Source: Bacillota bacterium (GTDB lineage Bacteria > Bacillota > Sulfobacillia > Sulfobacillales > Sulfobacillaceae). Taken from it: a DNA stretch of 64,000 nucleotides. Made by a program: the position numbers and the translations under genes. The notes below the pieces were generated by a model that saw only the letters and a program-made list of their open reading frames with translations, ran no database searches and was not told where the DNA came from. Shown here in pieces: positions 51,675 through 59,571 of the stretch. The stretch is taken from NCBI GenBank assembly GCA_021820965.1, contig JAKACZ010000002.1:1-64000 (forward strand), in the 5' to 3' direction. Numbering within the stretch: position 1 is the stretch's first letter; every line of letters starts with the position of its first letter.

Positions 51675-52206
51675 CCGGGCTCGCGTATGGCCTGGACATG
51701 TCATGGTCGGCAAAGTGACGGCTCCGTTTGGGATTGACGGATCGGTTCGCGTATTTCCGACCACTGATTTTCCTGAACGGCTGCTATCCTTAAAAGAAGT
51801 GGCGGTTGATGCGTTGGGCGGCGTGCGACCGGTAGTCAAGAGCCGTCTGACCCCTCCGACTGCCATTATGCAGCTGGACGGATTCACCTCCCGCGAGCAG
51901 GCGGAACTTTTGCGGGGTGCGTTGCTAATGGTCCCTGAGGACGCTTTGCCGGAGCTACCTTGCGATGAGTATTATTGGCATCAGTTGGTGGGCCTCACGG
52001 TGGTGGAGGAAGGCAGCAACCGGGTTTTGGGGCGGCTGGCGCATGTTCTCCGTACGGGCGCCGGACACGATGTGTTCGAGGTGGAGCGTACCGGAAAAAA
52101 GCCGCTTTTGATCCCCTCGTTGAAGTCGTTGGTCAAAGGGGTCGATCTGAGTGCGGGGCGCATGATTGTGGAGCTTTTGCCGGGCCTGGAGGACATTGTT
52201 GAGTGA
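51664..52206 (+). CDS. rimM: 16S rRNA processing protein RimM
   Basis: A 180-residue protein with the N-terminal RimM barrel ([31 protein letters not shown]) and a C-terminal PRC-barrel ([32 protein letters not shown]). It binds S19 during 30S maturation. The ATG lies within rpsP and its stop overlaps trmD by 4 bases. Confidence 0.95.
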   Translation: MSRNRARVWPGHVMVGKVTAPFGIDGSVRVFPTTDFPERLLSLKEVAVDALGGVRPVVKSRLTPPTAIMQLDGFTSREQAELLRGALLMVPEDALPELPCDEYYWHQLVGLTVVEEGSNRVLGRLAHVLRTGAGHDVFEVERTGKKPLLIPSLKSLVKGVDLSAGRMIVELLPGLEDIVE

Positions 52207-52895
52207 TTATTCAAGTCGTCACCTTGTTCCCGGAGATGTTTGAAGGGGTGTGGGGCTCGAGTATATTGAAACGGGCCCGCCGGGATGGACGGTTGGACGT
52301 GCGCACCGTTCCGCTTCGGCCATTCGGCGTCGGCCCGCATCACCAGACCGATGACTATCCGTTCGGTGGCGGCGTGGGCATGCTAATGCGAACCGACGTG
52401 GTGGTGCCGGCGGTTGAGTGGGCCATGCTGCATGCGGCACATGACGCCCGGGTGGTGTTCACATCGCCGCAGGGGCGCCTATTTACGCAGCGCGTGGCTG
52501 AAGTATTTAGCCAGCACCCGCACCTCATCATCGTCGCTGGCCATTATGAAGGTGTTGATGAGCGTGCCCGAGTTCTGCTTGAAGCTGATGAAGTGTCGAT
52601 TGGGGACTTTGTGCTGACCGGCGGGGAGCTCGCGGCCATGGTTATGGTTGATGCGATAGCCCGCTTGCTGCCCGGGGTGTTAGGCGCCGCTGAAGGGGCC
52701 GCCGACGACTCTTTTAGCCGGGAGCACGGATGGCTGGAAGGGCCGCAATACACCCGGCCGCCCGAATATCGGGGTCTTAAGGTTCCCGGCGTGTTGTTGG
52801 GTGGTGACCATGAGGCGGTGCGTCACTACCGCGAAGAGATGGCGCGGCTGTGGACGCGAGAACGCCGGCCCGATTTGTTGGAAGATCAGGAATGA
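52203..52895 (+). CDS. trmD: tRNA (guanine-37-N1)-methyltransferase TrmD
   Basis: A 230-residue SPOUT methyltransferase. Motifs are [20 protein letters not shown], the knot segments [14 protein letters not shown] and [20 protein letters not shown], and [20 protein letters not shown]. It methylates G37 of tRNA. GTG 52203 is coupled to rimM, and rplS follows 16 bases later. Confidence 0.96.
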   Translation: MIIQVVTLFPEMFEGVWGSSILKRARRDGRLDVRTVPLRPFGVGPHHQTDDYPFGGGVGMLMRTDVVVPAVEWAMLHAAHDARVVFTSPQGRLFTQRVAEVFSQHPHLIIVAGHYEGVDERARVLLEADEVSIGDFVLTGGELAAMVMVDAIARLLPGVLGAAEGAADDSFSREHGWLEGPQYTRPPEYRGLKVPGVLLGGDHEAVRHYREEMARLWTRERRPDLLEDQE

Positions 52896-52911
52896 AGGGA
52901 GGTCGGTCGAA

Positions 52912-53253
52912 ATGGATTACATTAAGCTTATCGAAGAAGACCAGATGAAGTCGGAAATTCCGGCTTTTCGCGCTGGAGACACCGTGCGGGTCGCCGTCAA
53001 AATTAAAGAAGGCAACCGCGAACGGGTTCAGATGTTTGAGGGCGTTGTCATCCGCAAGCGTGGTGAGGGTTTGTCCAAAACCTTTACCGTGCGGCGCGTG
53101 AGCTACGGCGTGGGCGTGGAGCGCACCTTCCTGCTCCATTCGCCTCGGGTCGAATCGATTCAGGTAGTTCGGCGCGGTAAGGTGCGGCGCGCACGTTTAT
53201 ACTATCTTCGTCAATTGCGAGGCAAGGCGGCTCGTATTCGCCAACGGCGCTAA
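52912..53253 (+). CDS. rplS: 50S ribosomal protein L19
   Basis: A 113-residue protein with [52 protein letters not shown] and [20 protein letters not shown], all L19 hallmarks. ATG 52912 follows GGGAGG. A strong hairpin without a T run lies 3 bases after the stop. Confidence 0.97.
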   Translation: MDYIKLIEEDQMKSEIPAFRAGDTVRVAVKIKEGNRERVQMFEGVVIRKRGEGLSKTFTVRRVSYGVGVERTFLLHSPRVESIQVVRRGKVRRARLYYLRQLRGKAARIRQRR

Positions 53254-53256
53254 GGG

Positions 53257-53282
53257 CAGGCGAAGACATCTGTCTTCGCCTG
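53257..53282 (+). other. Perfect 12-bp hairpin between rplS and lepB
   Basis: CAGGCGAAGACA (53257-53268) and TGTCTTCGCCTG (53271-53282) pair completely around TC (in practice an 11-bp stem with a 4-base loop). No run of T follows, so it is not a classical terminator. It may be a processing or stability element separating ribosomal-protein from lepB expression. Confidence 0.55.
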
Positions 53283-53309
53283 AACCATTTCCGTGTGCGA
53301 GGTGAAAGG

Positions 53310-53834
53310 GTGGCAGAACGTAAACAGAAGACCGGCGGCCGTGAGTTCGCGGAGACACTCATTATCGCGCTGGTGTTGGCATTTTTAATTCGTACCTTCG
53401 TATTTGAGTCATTTCAGGTGCAGGGCTATTCAATGCTCCCGACATTGCACAACAACGACCGGGTGCTAGTCAACAAGTTGGCGTTTGATATTGGCAAGCC
53501 CAAGACGGGGGAAATTGTGGTATTTCAAAGTCCTGTCAATCCCAAACAAGATTGGATTAAGCGGGTTATCGCAACCCCGGGCGAAACTGTCAGCATTAAA
53601 AACAGCGTGGTCTACATCAATGGCAAGAAGTATCCTGAGCCATTTCTCAAGTATCGTCACGTTGCCAAATACTACCCGCCGGTCAAAGTTCCGCCGGGTC
53701 ACATCTTTGTGCTGGGGGACAACCGCCCCATCAGTTATGACAGCCGCTATTTTGGAATGCTGGCTGAATCGCGTATTCGCGGCCAGGCCTTTCTAATATG
53801 GTGGCCCTTGAATCGCCTCCGGTGGCTCTCCTGA
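53310..53834 (+). CDS. lepB: Type I signal peptidase
   Basis: A 174-residue membrane protease. An N-terminal anchor (FAETLIIALVLAFLIRTFVF) leads to box B with the catalytic serine (QVQGYSMLPTLHNNDRVLV), box D with the catalytic lysine (DWIKRVIATPGETVSI) and box E (FVLGDNRPISYDSRYFG). It cleaves signal peptides on the outer face. GTG 53310 follows GAGGTG. It takes a place not occupied in the Bacillus operon (other Bacillota have it here) and overlaps rbgA by one base. Confidence 0.95.
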   Translation: MAERKQKTGGREFAETLIIALVLAFLIRTFVFESFQVQGYSMLPTLHNNDRVLVNKLAFDIGKPKTGEIVVFQSPVNPKQDWIKRVIATPGETVSIKNSVVYINGKKYPEPFLKYRHVAKYYPPVKVPPGHIFVLGDNRPISYDSRYFGMLAESRIRGQAFLIWWPLNRLRWLS

Positions 53835-54595
53835 TGTCCAAGCGCGGTTGGTACCCGGGGCACATGGTGGCCACGCAAAAAGTCATACGGGAACTGGCCC
53901 CGTATCTTGCCGCATTTGTAGAGGTAGTGGATGCTCGTGCACCCAACCTTACCCGCCATCGCCCGATGGCTGCCTGGGTCGGCAGAACCCCCGTGATTCT
54001 GGTGCTGAATAAGTCGGACGCCGCCGACCCGCAAACCACCCGCCAGTGGATCGCCTGGTTTAGACGGGCGGGCACTGCCGCCGTGGCGGTAAGCGCCCAA
54101 TCGGCTGACGCCCGGCACCAGATTAAGTCGATGATTGAGCGCAGCGTAAAACCGCCCTATCGCCTGTCCGTGGTAGGGCTGCCCAATTTGGGCAAGTCCA
54201 CGGTGCTAAATCGGATGGTGGGGAAAAACCGGGTCAAAACCGGCGCGAAACCCGGATTAACGCGCGGACCGCAATGGATTCGCACGGAGAGCGGATGGGA
54301 GTGGCTGGATTTGCCCGGGGTGGTGACACCTTCCAAATCACGCGATTGGCGGCTCAAGCTGCTGGGGGTGGTGCCGGCCGATTCCACAGACGTCGAGGAG
54401 ATTGCGACCCGCACCTGGGATTTGTACCACCCCGGGTCCGATCCCGAGGATTGGCTGAACTGGGGCCGAGAACGTGGATATTTGGCTGCCGGGGGTGTGG
54501 TCGACCGCCAGCGCACCGCGGATGCCATTATTGTCGGCTTTCGCAATGCTTCTTGGGGACGCTTGAGTTTAGAGATGCCGGAGGATCTGTCATGA
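53834..54595 (+). CDS. rbgA: Ribosome biogenesis GTPase RbgA (YlqF)
   Basis: A 253-residue circularly permuted GTPase. Motif order is G4 VLNKSDAAD, then G1 VVGLPNLGKSTVLNRMVG, G2 TRGPQW and G3 WLDLPGVVTPS. The N-terminus WYPGHMVATQKVIRELAPYL is the family start. It assists late 50S assembly. ATG 53834 overlaps the lepB stop (TGATG), and its stop overlaps rnhB. Confidence 0.95.
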   Translation: MSKRGWYPGHMVATQKVIRELAPYLAAFVEVVDARAPNLTRHRPMAAWVGRTPVILVLNKSDAADPQTTRQWIAWFRRAGTAAVAVSAQSADARHQIKSMIERSVKPPYRLSVVGLPNLGKSTVLNRMVGKNRVKTGAKPGLTRGPQWIRTESGWEWLDLPGVVTPSKSRDWRLKLLGVVPADSTDVEEIATRTWDLYHPGSDPEDWLNWGRERGYLAAGGVVDRQRTADAIIVGFRNASWGRLSLEMPEDLS

Positions 54596-55203
54596 GCCGC
54601 CCCGGGTGGCACCAACTGACTGTTTTCGAGAGCCTCTACCGTAGTCAGGGCCTGATTGTGGCGGGTACCGACGAGGTCGGACGGGGCCCGCTGGCGGGGC
54701 CGGTAGTTGCGGCATCGGTGGTTTTACGGCCCGGCGCTGTTATCCCCGGACTCGATGACTCTAAACGGCTGTCAGCCAAGCAGCGTCTTGAGTTGTTCGC
54801 GCTTATCGAAAGCGGCGCTGAGGCGATTGGCATTGGCGCGGTGGGCCCGCGCACCATTGAGCGGATCAATATCTTGGAGGCGTCGCGTGTCGCAATGCGT
54901 AGAGCCATCCGACGGCTTCGGGTGATGCCGGATGTGGTTTTGACTGACGCCATGACACTTCCAGGGGCTCCGCATCATACCGTGGCACTTGTTCACGGTG
55001 ACCGGCGATCGGCATCCATCGCTGCCGCCTCGATTGTGGCCAAGGTGGTGCGAGACCGCTATATGGACGAACTTCACCAACAATTTCCCGGCTACGGATT
55101 TAGCCAGCACAAAGGCTACGCCACCAGAGGCCACCGTGCAGCGCTGGACCACTTGGGTCCGTGCTCGGCTCACCGCGTCACCTTCCTGCATTCGGGCGCT
55201 TAA
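54592..55203 (+). CDS. rnhB: Ribonuclease HII
   Basis: A 203-residue protein. The catalytic D-E pair is in VAGTDEVGRGPLAGPVVAAS, followed by GLDDSKRLSAKQR, the aspartate in VLTDAMTLPG and the lysine/aspartate region SIAAASIVAKVVRDRYM. It removes ribonucleotides from DNA:RNA hybrids. ATG 54592 overlaps rbgA (ATGA). It is the last gene of the operon that starts at ylxM. Confidence 0.96.
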   Translation: MSRPGWHQLTVFESLYRSQGLIVAGTDEVGRGPLAGPVVAASVVLRPGAVIPGLDDSKRLSAKQRLELFALIESGAEAIGIGAVGPRTIERINILEASRVAMRRAIRRLRVMPDVVLTDAMTLPGAPHHTVALVHGDRRSASIAAASIVAKVVRDRYMDELHQQFPGYGFSQHKGYATRGHRAALDHLGPCSAHRVTFLHSGA

Positions 55204-55260
55204 TCACCTAACCCGCAGCAACATAACCCCATGGTATTATCGTGTGAGGAAGCGAGCGAT

Positions 55261-56118
55261 ATGGGGAACTGGATCCAAACAACATGGGATTGGATTGCCG
55301 CGTCCGATCCCGGGCTAACGCGCCTCCGCAGTGCATTTAATGTGGCGGTGGGAATGGCGACTAGCCTGGCTGTGGAGTACGGCGCGGCTCGTGCCGCTCA
55401 TGCCGCCGGCTTGGGCGTGATTGTTGCCATGCTGCTGGGTGCTGTGGTGACAATGTCGGGCAGCTTGGCCCTGACTGGGTCGAGTGTGACGCGAAAAGTA
55501 AAAACGGCGATGTCTTTTCCCGTGGCCTTAGGTGTGGGTATGGCCGCCGGCGTCCTTACGTCATCGAACACGGATTTAATGCTGTCGGTTTTCGTCGTCG
55601 TGATGTTCATCGCGGTCGCTATCCGCCGATGGGGTATTCCGTATTTCTTTTCGGGGTTCATGGGGTGGATGGGGTACTTCTTCGCCTCGTTCACCCATGC
55701 CACATGGTCCCAACTCCCCTTCATGATGCTTTGTGTGCTGGTGGCTACCGCCTGGGTTTTGCTTTTGGCCGCCACAGTGCTTCGCACCCGTCCGCGCCGA
55801 TCGCTGACGAGGGCCGTGCGGGCCTTCGGCGTGCGGGCGCGACTGGTGGCACAGACGCTTCACGATTTATTGGCGCAGCGAGATGAGTCGCAGCGTGTCG
55901 CATTACGGATTCGCCTTAGAACCCGTGCCGCTCAGCTGTCGGAGGCTGCGCTCATGGTTGAGGGATGGCTTGCGGAACCGCAAGCCTTGCCGGAAGGCTG
56001 GTCTGCCCTGACGGTTCGCCGATGGCTATTGGATCTACAACAGGTGATGGACCGGATGGCGTCTTCCACCATGGTCTTGCTTGGAGAAAAATGGCGCAGC
56101 GGCCGAGTTAGCAGCTGA
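55261..56118 (+). CDS. FUSC-family transporter, N-terminal half (frameshifted gene)
   Basis: This frame gives 285 residues with six N-terminal membrane helices (AFNVAVGMATSLAVEYG; GLGVIVAMLLGAVVTMSGSL; SFPVALGVGMAAGVLTSS; LMLSVFVVVMFIAVAIRRWG; YFFSGFMGWMGYFFASF; FMMLCVLVATAWVLLLAATVL) and part of a cytoplasmic helical domain. It stops at 56118, just after an A5 run. The following frame continues the same protein, so both are probably one FUSC (aromatic acid / YccS-like) exporter gene of about 700 residues. ATG 55261 has GAGGAAG 8 bases upstream. It is read as a gene broken or recoded by one base. Confidence 0.7.
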   Translation: MGNWIQTTWDWIAASDPGLTRLRSAFNVAVGMATSLAVEYGAARAAHAAGLGVIVAMLLGAVVTMSGSLALTGSSVTRKVKTAMSFPVALGVGMAAGVLTSSNTDLMLSVFVVVMFIAVAIRRWGIPYFFSGFMGWMGYFFASFTHATWSQLPFMMLCVLVATAWVLLLAATVLRTRPRRSLTRAVRAFGVRARLVAQTLHDLLAQRDESQRVALRIRLRTRAAQLSEAALMVEGWLAEPQALPEGWSALTVRRWLLDLQQVMDRMASSTMVLLGEKWRSGRVSS

Positions 56119-57358
56119 GGTCGCGGATGCCCTAGCCAAACGGGATGATCAGCGCGCGGCGCAGCTTATCATTCATTTTAATGATATCGAGGGGCCGGAA
56201 CGGTGGGCGGCCCTTGAGTTTTCCGAAGCCACCGCCAGGTTCTTGGCGTTATCGGCGGAGGTGCGGTTTGTTCGCCAGGTCGAGAACGCGATCGGCGATG
56301 ACGGTGATTTTGAACCGGCGGTGGAGTTGTTCTTAGAAAATCTTCCCGGGTCACCTGCCCTGGCGCCCACTGTACCGGCGCGCGGGCACACCTGGAACCC
56401 ACTGGCCCGCATGGATTTTCCCATCCGCCAAGCTATTCAGGTGGCCGTAGCAGGAGGACTTGCTATTTTGGCTGGTCGCGCGTTGTCGCCGGAACGCTAC
56501 TATTGGGCGGTGATAGCGGCTTTCATTATGTCGGCGGGAACCGCCACACGGGTTGAGGCCGCGCTCAAGGGGCTTAATCGGGTGGTGGGAACGCTGGCGG
56601 GCCTGGTCGCCGCAGTGGCGCTGGCCGAATGGACGGCTGGCCACGCTTTTTTGGTGCTTGGCGTGATTGTGCTGTCAATGTTCTTCGGGTTTTATCTGTT
56701 TCGCCTTTCTTACGCCTATTTCATTTTCTTCCTGACAATCATGCTGGGGCAGCTTTACAGCGTCCTCCATGAGTTCTCTTCGGGGCTCTTGCTCTTACGG
56801 CTTGAGGAAACAGCCATTGGCGCCGCCTGCGGGCTGGTAGCGGCCTTATTTATCGTCCCTTTGTCCGCTCACGACGCTATCCGGACGGTCCGCGACGGAT
56901 TTATGGAGGATTTGACGGCGTTTTTGGATGCAGCAGCCGACATACCGTCTCATCCGGAGCGCGCGAACGAGTTGGAGCACATGGTTCGCCAACTGGAGAA
57001 TCGTTATCGCCAGTTGGTACAAGTGGCCGACCCGGTTACTCCGCCGCTGGCCTGGGGCTTTAGTCGACCACAGGTTCGCCACCGCCTGTCCATGTACGCT
57101 GCATTGATCGGATACGTCCGAATGGTGGCGGTGGGGCTTAGGGGATCATCCGCCGACACGCTTCCTGTGGGGTGGAGCGCGGCATGCCGCGCCTTGGCCG
57201 CCCAGGCTCGAGGGGCCGTCGCGGGGTTGCCCAGCCCATTCAGCCCGGATTTGCTTACCCTTGATCATCCCAGGGGGGAGCGGGTCAACCCGCTAACGCG
57301 CTCGCTGACTCAAATCCAGAGTCTCCTGAAAGACTTCGTAGTTTCGAAGCTGTTATAG
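56081..57358 (+). CDS. FUSC-family transporter, C-terminal half (frameshifted gene)
   Basis: The frame carries a cytoplasmic helical region (1-110), a second set of membrane helices (AIQVAVAGGLAILAGRAL; YYWAVIAAFIMSAGTATRVE; VVGTLAGLVAAVALAEW; AFLVLGVIVLSMFFGFYLF; YFIFFLTIMLGQLYSVL; AIGAACGLVAALFIVPLSA) and a C-terminal cytoplasmic tail. RVEAALKGLNRVVGTLAG is the FUSC_2 hallmark. It overlaps the previous frame by 38 bases in the +1 register. No ribosome site of its own is seen for the TTG at 56081. It is most simply the rest of the upstream gene after a +1 frameshift near 56087-56091. Confidence 0.7.
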   Translation: MEKNGAAAELAAEVADALAKRDDQRAAQLIIHFNDIEGPERWAALEFSEATARFLALSAEVRFVRQVENAIGDDGDFEPAVELFLENLPGSPALAPTVPARGHTWNPLARMDFPIRQAIQVAVAGGLAILAGRALSPERYYWAVIAAFIMSAGTATRVEAALKGLNRVVGTLAGLVAAVALAEWTAGHAFLVLGVIVLSMFFGFYLFRLSYAYFIFFLTIMLGQLYSVLHEFSSGLLLLRLEETAIGAACGLVAALFIVPLSAHDAIRTVRDGFMEDLTAFLDAAADIPSHPERANELEHMVRQLENRYRQLVQVADPVTPPLAWGFSRPQVRHRLSMYAALIGYVRMVAVGLRGSSADTLPVGWSAACRALAAQARGAVAGLPSPFSPDLLTLDHPRGERVNPLTRSLTQIQSLLKDFVVSKLL

Positions 57359-58029
57359 TGCTGTAGGGTCGATGATGTGCGCCGTGAGCGAGAGCATACC
57401 GCCAACGTGGTGCGGCAAGAGAGCCATGCGCTCGATGGGGAATTCGACCAGAAGTTCGACCAACCTGCACAATATTGGTCGTGGGGCACGTTAGTTGTCG
57501 TTATTATTCGAGTTATGACACTTTGACCGTCCTATGTTTAATCCGAAATATATTAACAGCTGCTCTGAAAATCCCAAACTGGCTCAAGGGCCTAAGCCCC
57601 CCGCATTGGCCATGCTGGGGTGGACGACCACCCAGGCACCCCAACGGTCCGCTAGCCGGTGTTCTCTTCCTATCGTCTTGGTGTAGTGTGCGCTCTGTTT
57701 GCCGGCTAGTAGTCTGCGCCATTGGGAATTGTCGATTGAGAGGCTGAATCCGGTAACGCGCAAGCCCCCTCTGTGAAACACGGCCAAGAGGGTCCAGCGA
57801 GGAGACACGCGAACCTGACCTTCTGCTTGAGCGTACGTGGCGTAGCGTGGGCGGCGGGAAACCTGTATAACCATTCATTTTGAGAAGCTGGCCTGGCCCA
57901 GAGTGCGATGATAATACCCACGATTGACAGGCAACCCTGTATGCCCGATGAAGGCTCTGCTGACATAGATTAGCATCGCACAATGGTTCGCCGTATAGTG
58001 CAGAGGCAGGGGCGACCACGGCCAAGTTG
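57359..58029. other. Long intergenic stretch with possible decayed minus-strand coding
   Basis: No gene could be supported. Minus-strand frames (57584-57874, with VSPRWTLLAVFHRGG and AHYTKTIGREHRLADRWG; 57706-57966, with LSIVGIIIALWARPASQNEW) look faintly protein-like but match no family I know and lack ribosome sites. It may be where a sensor kinase partner for the adjacent regulator has been lost, or insertion-sequence debris. Confidence 0.3.
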
Positions 58030-58704
58030 CTATTGCGGCCGCATGCGATACCCTACCCCGCGTACTGTCTCGACCGCGTCCTGAGCGTCGAGCAATTTGG
58101 TGCGAAGATTTTTCACGTGCACGTTAACCGTACGCGTGTCGCCGGCTACCTCCAGGCCCCATACATGGCGGAAAATCTCATCACGTGAGTAGACTCTGCC
58201 AGGATGTTGGGCCAACAAGGCCAGAATCTCGAACTCGGTTGCGGTCAGGTTGACCGTACGGCCGTTGGCTGCCACCCAGCGTTGTTCCAAATTGATGGAG
58301 ATGCCGTGCATAGATAGTTCGGGCGCGACCATGCGGATGTTCTGCCGGCGGAACACGGCCTTGATTCGCGCGGCCAATTCTCGCACGGAAAAGGGCTTGG
58401 TGACGTAGTCATCCGCTCCCATTTCCAGACCGACGATTCGATCGACCTCTTCTTTCCGGGCGCTCAGCAAAATCACAGGAATGGAATAATGGGCGCGGAT
58501 TTGGCGCAAAAGTTCGAGTCCGGGTATGCCCGGGAGCATGAGGTCCAAGACGATTAAATCCGGCTGCTCCTTGACGATGCTGTCCCACGCGGCCCCGCCA
58601 TCCGCCGCCGTGATCACCCGAAAGCCCTCATGGACCAGCCGATGCTCAACTAAGGCCAGGATCGCGGGCTCATCATCGACCACCAGGATGGTGTGACTCG
58701 TCAT
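58030..58704 (-). CDS. OmpR/PhoB-family response regulator
   Basis: A 224-residue two-domain regulator. The receiver domain (1-120) has VVDDEP, the phosphoacceptor aspartate in LIVLDLMLPGIPG, T/S in LLSARK and the lysine in DDYVTKPFSVREL. A winged-helix DNA-binding domain (130-224) has LTATEFEILALLAQHPGRVY and TVNVHVKNLRTKL...GVGYRM. ATG 58704 has AGGAGG close upstream. No histidine kinase gene is adjacent downstream or upstream, so it is an orphan within this window. Confidence 0.93.
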   Translation of the reverse strand: MTSHTILVVDDEPAILALVEHRLVHEGFRVITAADGGAAWDSIVKEQPDLIVLDLMLPGIPGLELLRQIRAHYSIPVILLSARKEEVDRIVGLEMGADDYVTKPFSVRELAARIKAVFRRQNIRMVAPELSMHGISINLEQRWVAANGRTVNLTATEFEILALLAQHPGRVYSRDEIFRHVWGLEVAGDTRTVNVHVKNLRTKLLDAQDAVETVRGVGYRMRPQ

Positions 58705-58805
58705 ACAATGTCCTCCTGCAGGTTGGATAGACTCAAGCGCAGATTACCGAAGGAACATTAAGATTGTATGGCGGCTCGGTTAAGTTTTAGAAAAGTGCGT
58801 CGCTC

Positions 58806-58970
58806 GTGGTGTCCATTTACGGCCACGGTGGACCGGGATTCGACGGTCTTAGAGGATTGAGACCGGAGATTCACGTCAGTCACCTTCTCCCGGGAACCAG
58901 CCAGTGGGCCATTGAACACGAGCTATTCAGTGCCATTCGTATCAACTGGCGCGGGCGCCCCTCGAGACGC
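58806..58970 (+). pseudogene. ISAzo13-type transposase C-terminal scrap (plus strand)
   Basis: Within a plus-strand frame, HVSHLLPGTSQWAIEHELFS leads into AIRINWRGRP at about 58877-58962. ISAzo13-family transposases carry ..PPGTSKWNxIEHRLFSxIsxNWRGxPL.. near the C-terminus. Homology then stops; the rest of the frame is not transposase-like. It is the same kind of remnant as at 4055-4290, but ends exactly where that one begins in alignment (the NWRG segment overlaps). Confidence 0.6.
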
Positions 58971-59020
58971 AAATTGGCCCGCGCACTGAATGTGCCGCTT
59001 TTTAACTTATTCCAAGACAC

Positions 59021-59311
59021 TCATGGCACAGGGATTGCGATTGTTCCCAAAGAGCGCCGCTTAACTGTGTCGACGTCAGCTCGCGGCGTTGCCAACGAGC
59101 GCATTTCGCCTTTGCGTTCCCCGCCGGGGCGGCGAATACGATCGGATGGAAACGAGTTCGGCTCTGCCAACTCCGCGATTCCCGCCTGGATCGTAGGTGC
59201 CGACAGGCCCAATGCCCGGGATACTATGAACGGGGAAAAAGGCGTCATCAAGGCGTTAGGCGCGTATCCAGAAGGTGCGATAAGCGAATCCACACAAGCA
59301 TCCAAAGACAA
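59021..59311 (-). pseudogene. ISAzo13-type transposase N-terminal scrap (minus strand)
   Basis: On the minus strand a 96-residue frame reads FSPFIVSRALGLSAPTIQAG with IAELAEPNSFPSDRIRRPGG next. This matches the N-terminal HTH and the GRIRRPGGGRK linker of ISAzo13-family transposases. Conservation is lost after residue ~65. It faces the C-terminal scrap at 58806-58970, so the two pieces are in opposite orientation and cannot be one gene. Confidence 0.5.
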
Positions 59312-59326
59312 CTTTCAGTGATGTCA

Positions 59327-59351
59327 ATTTAGAGAGCTTTGCTCTCTAAAT
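59327..59351. repeat. Perfect 11-bp hairpin
   Basis: ATTTAGAGAGC (59327-59337), TTT, GCTCTCTAAAT (59341-59351) is a perfect inverted repeat. No long T run follows on either strand. It lies between the ISAzo13 scraps and a G-rich omega-RNA-like core, and may be part of an insertion-sequence end or a weak terminator for the leftward PBP gene. Confidence 0.6.
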
Positions 59352-59359
59352 AAGCGGAG

Positions 59360-59431
59360 ACGAAACCTGCTTACCGCAGTGATACTGGAAATGCCGGCGT
59401 CAACCCGTGGGTTAGGCGGCGGGGGAGTTCA
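59360..59431 (+). mobile_element. Omega-RNA / IS605 right-end-like core (copy D)
   Basis: GGGTTAGGCGGCGG followed by GGGAGTTCA (59409-59431) matches the 23-base terminal core of the segment at 63264-63286 (minus strand) at 20 of 23 positions. It is preceded by CAACCCGTGGG, able to fold, and by the hairpin at 59327. No tnpB is attached. Classification is by analogy to tnpB right ends. Confidence 0.35.
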
Positions 59432-59571
59432 AACTGGTTATATCCATCTGGTTGGACCCACCGGCATTAATTAATATGTGGCAAAAGTGTTGGATAAACG
59501 GGTCACTCCTGGCACACAACCGGAATATTTTCGAACACGCAAAGTTGTCGATCATGTCGATACACTAACCA

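Noticed and set aside
53257-53282. Rho-independent terminator after rplS
   Set aside because: The stem is perfect but no T run follows; recorded only as a hairpin.
57513-58025. 170-residue minus-strand open frame
   Set aside because: Arginine/serine-rich shadow-type composition, no ribosome site and no recognisable domain.
58806-59321. A 171-residue plus-strand gene
   Set aside because: Its first part is an ISAzo13 C-terminal scrap and its last part is antisense to an ISAzo13 N-terminal scrap, so it is not one real protein.
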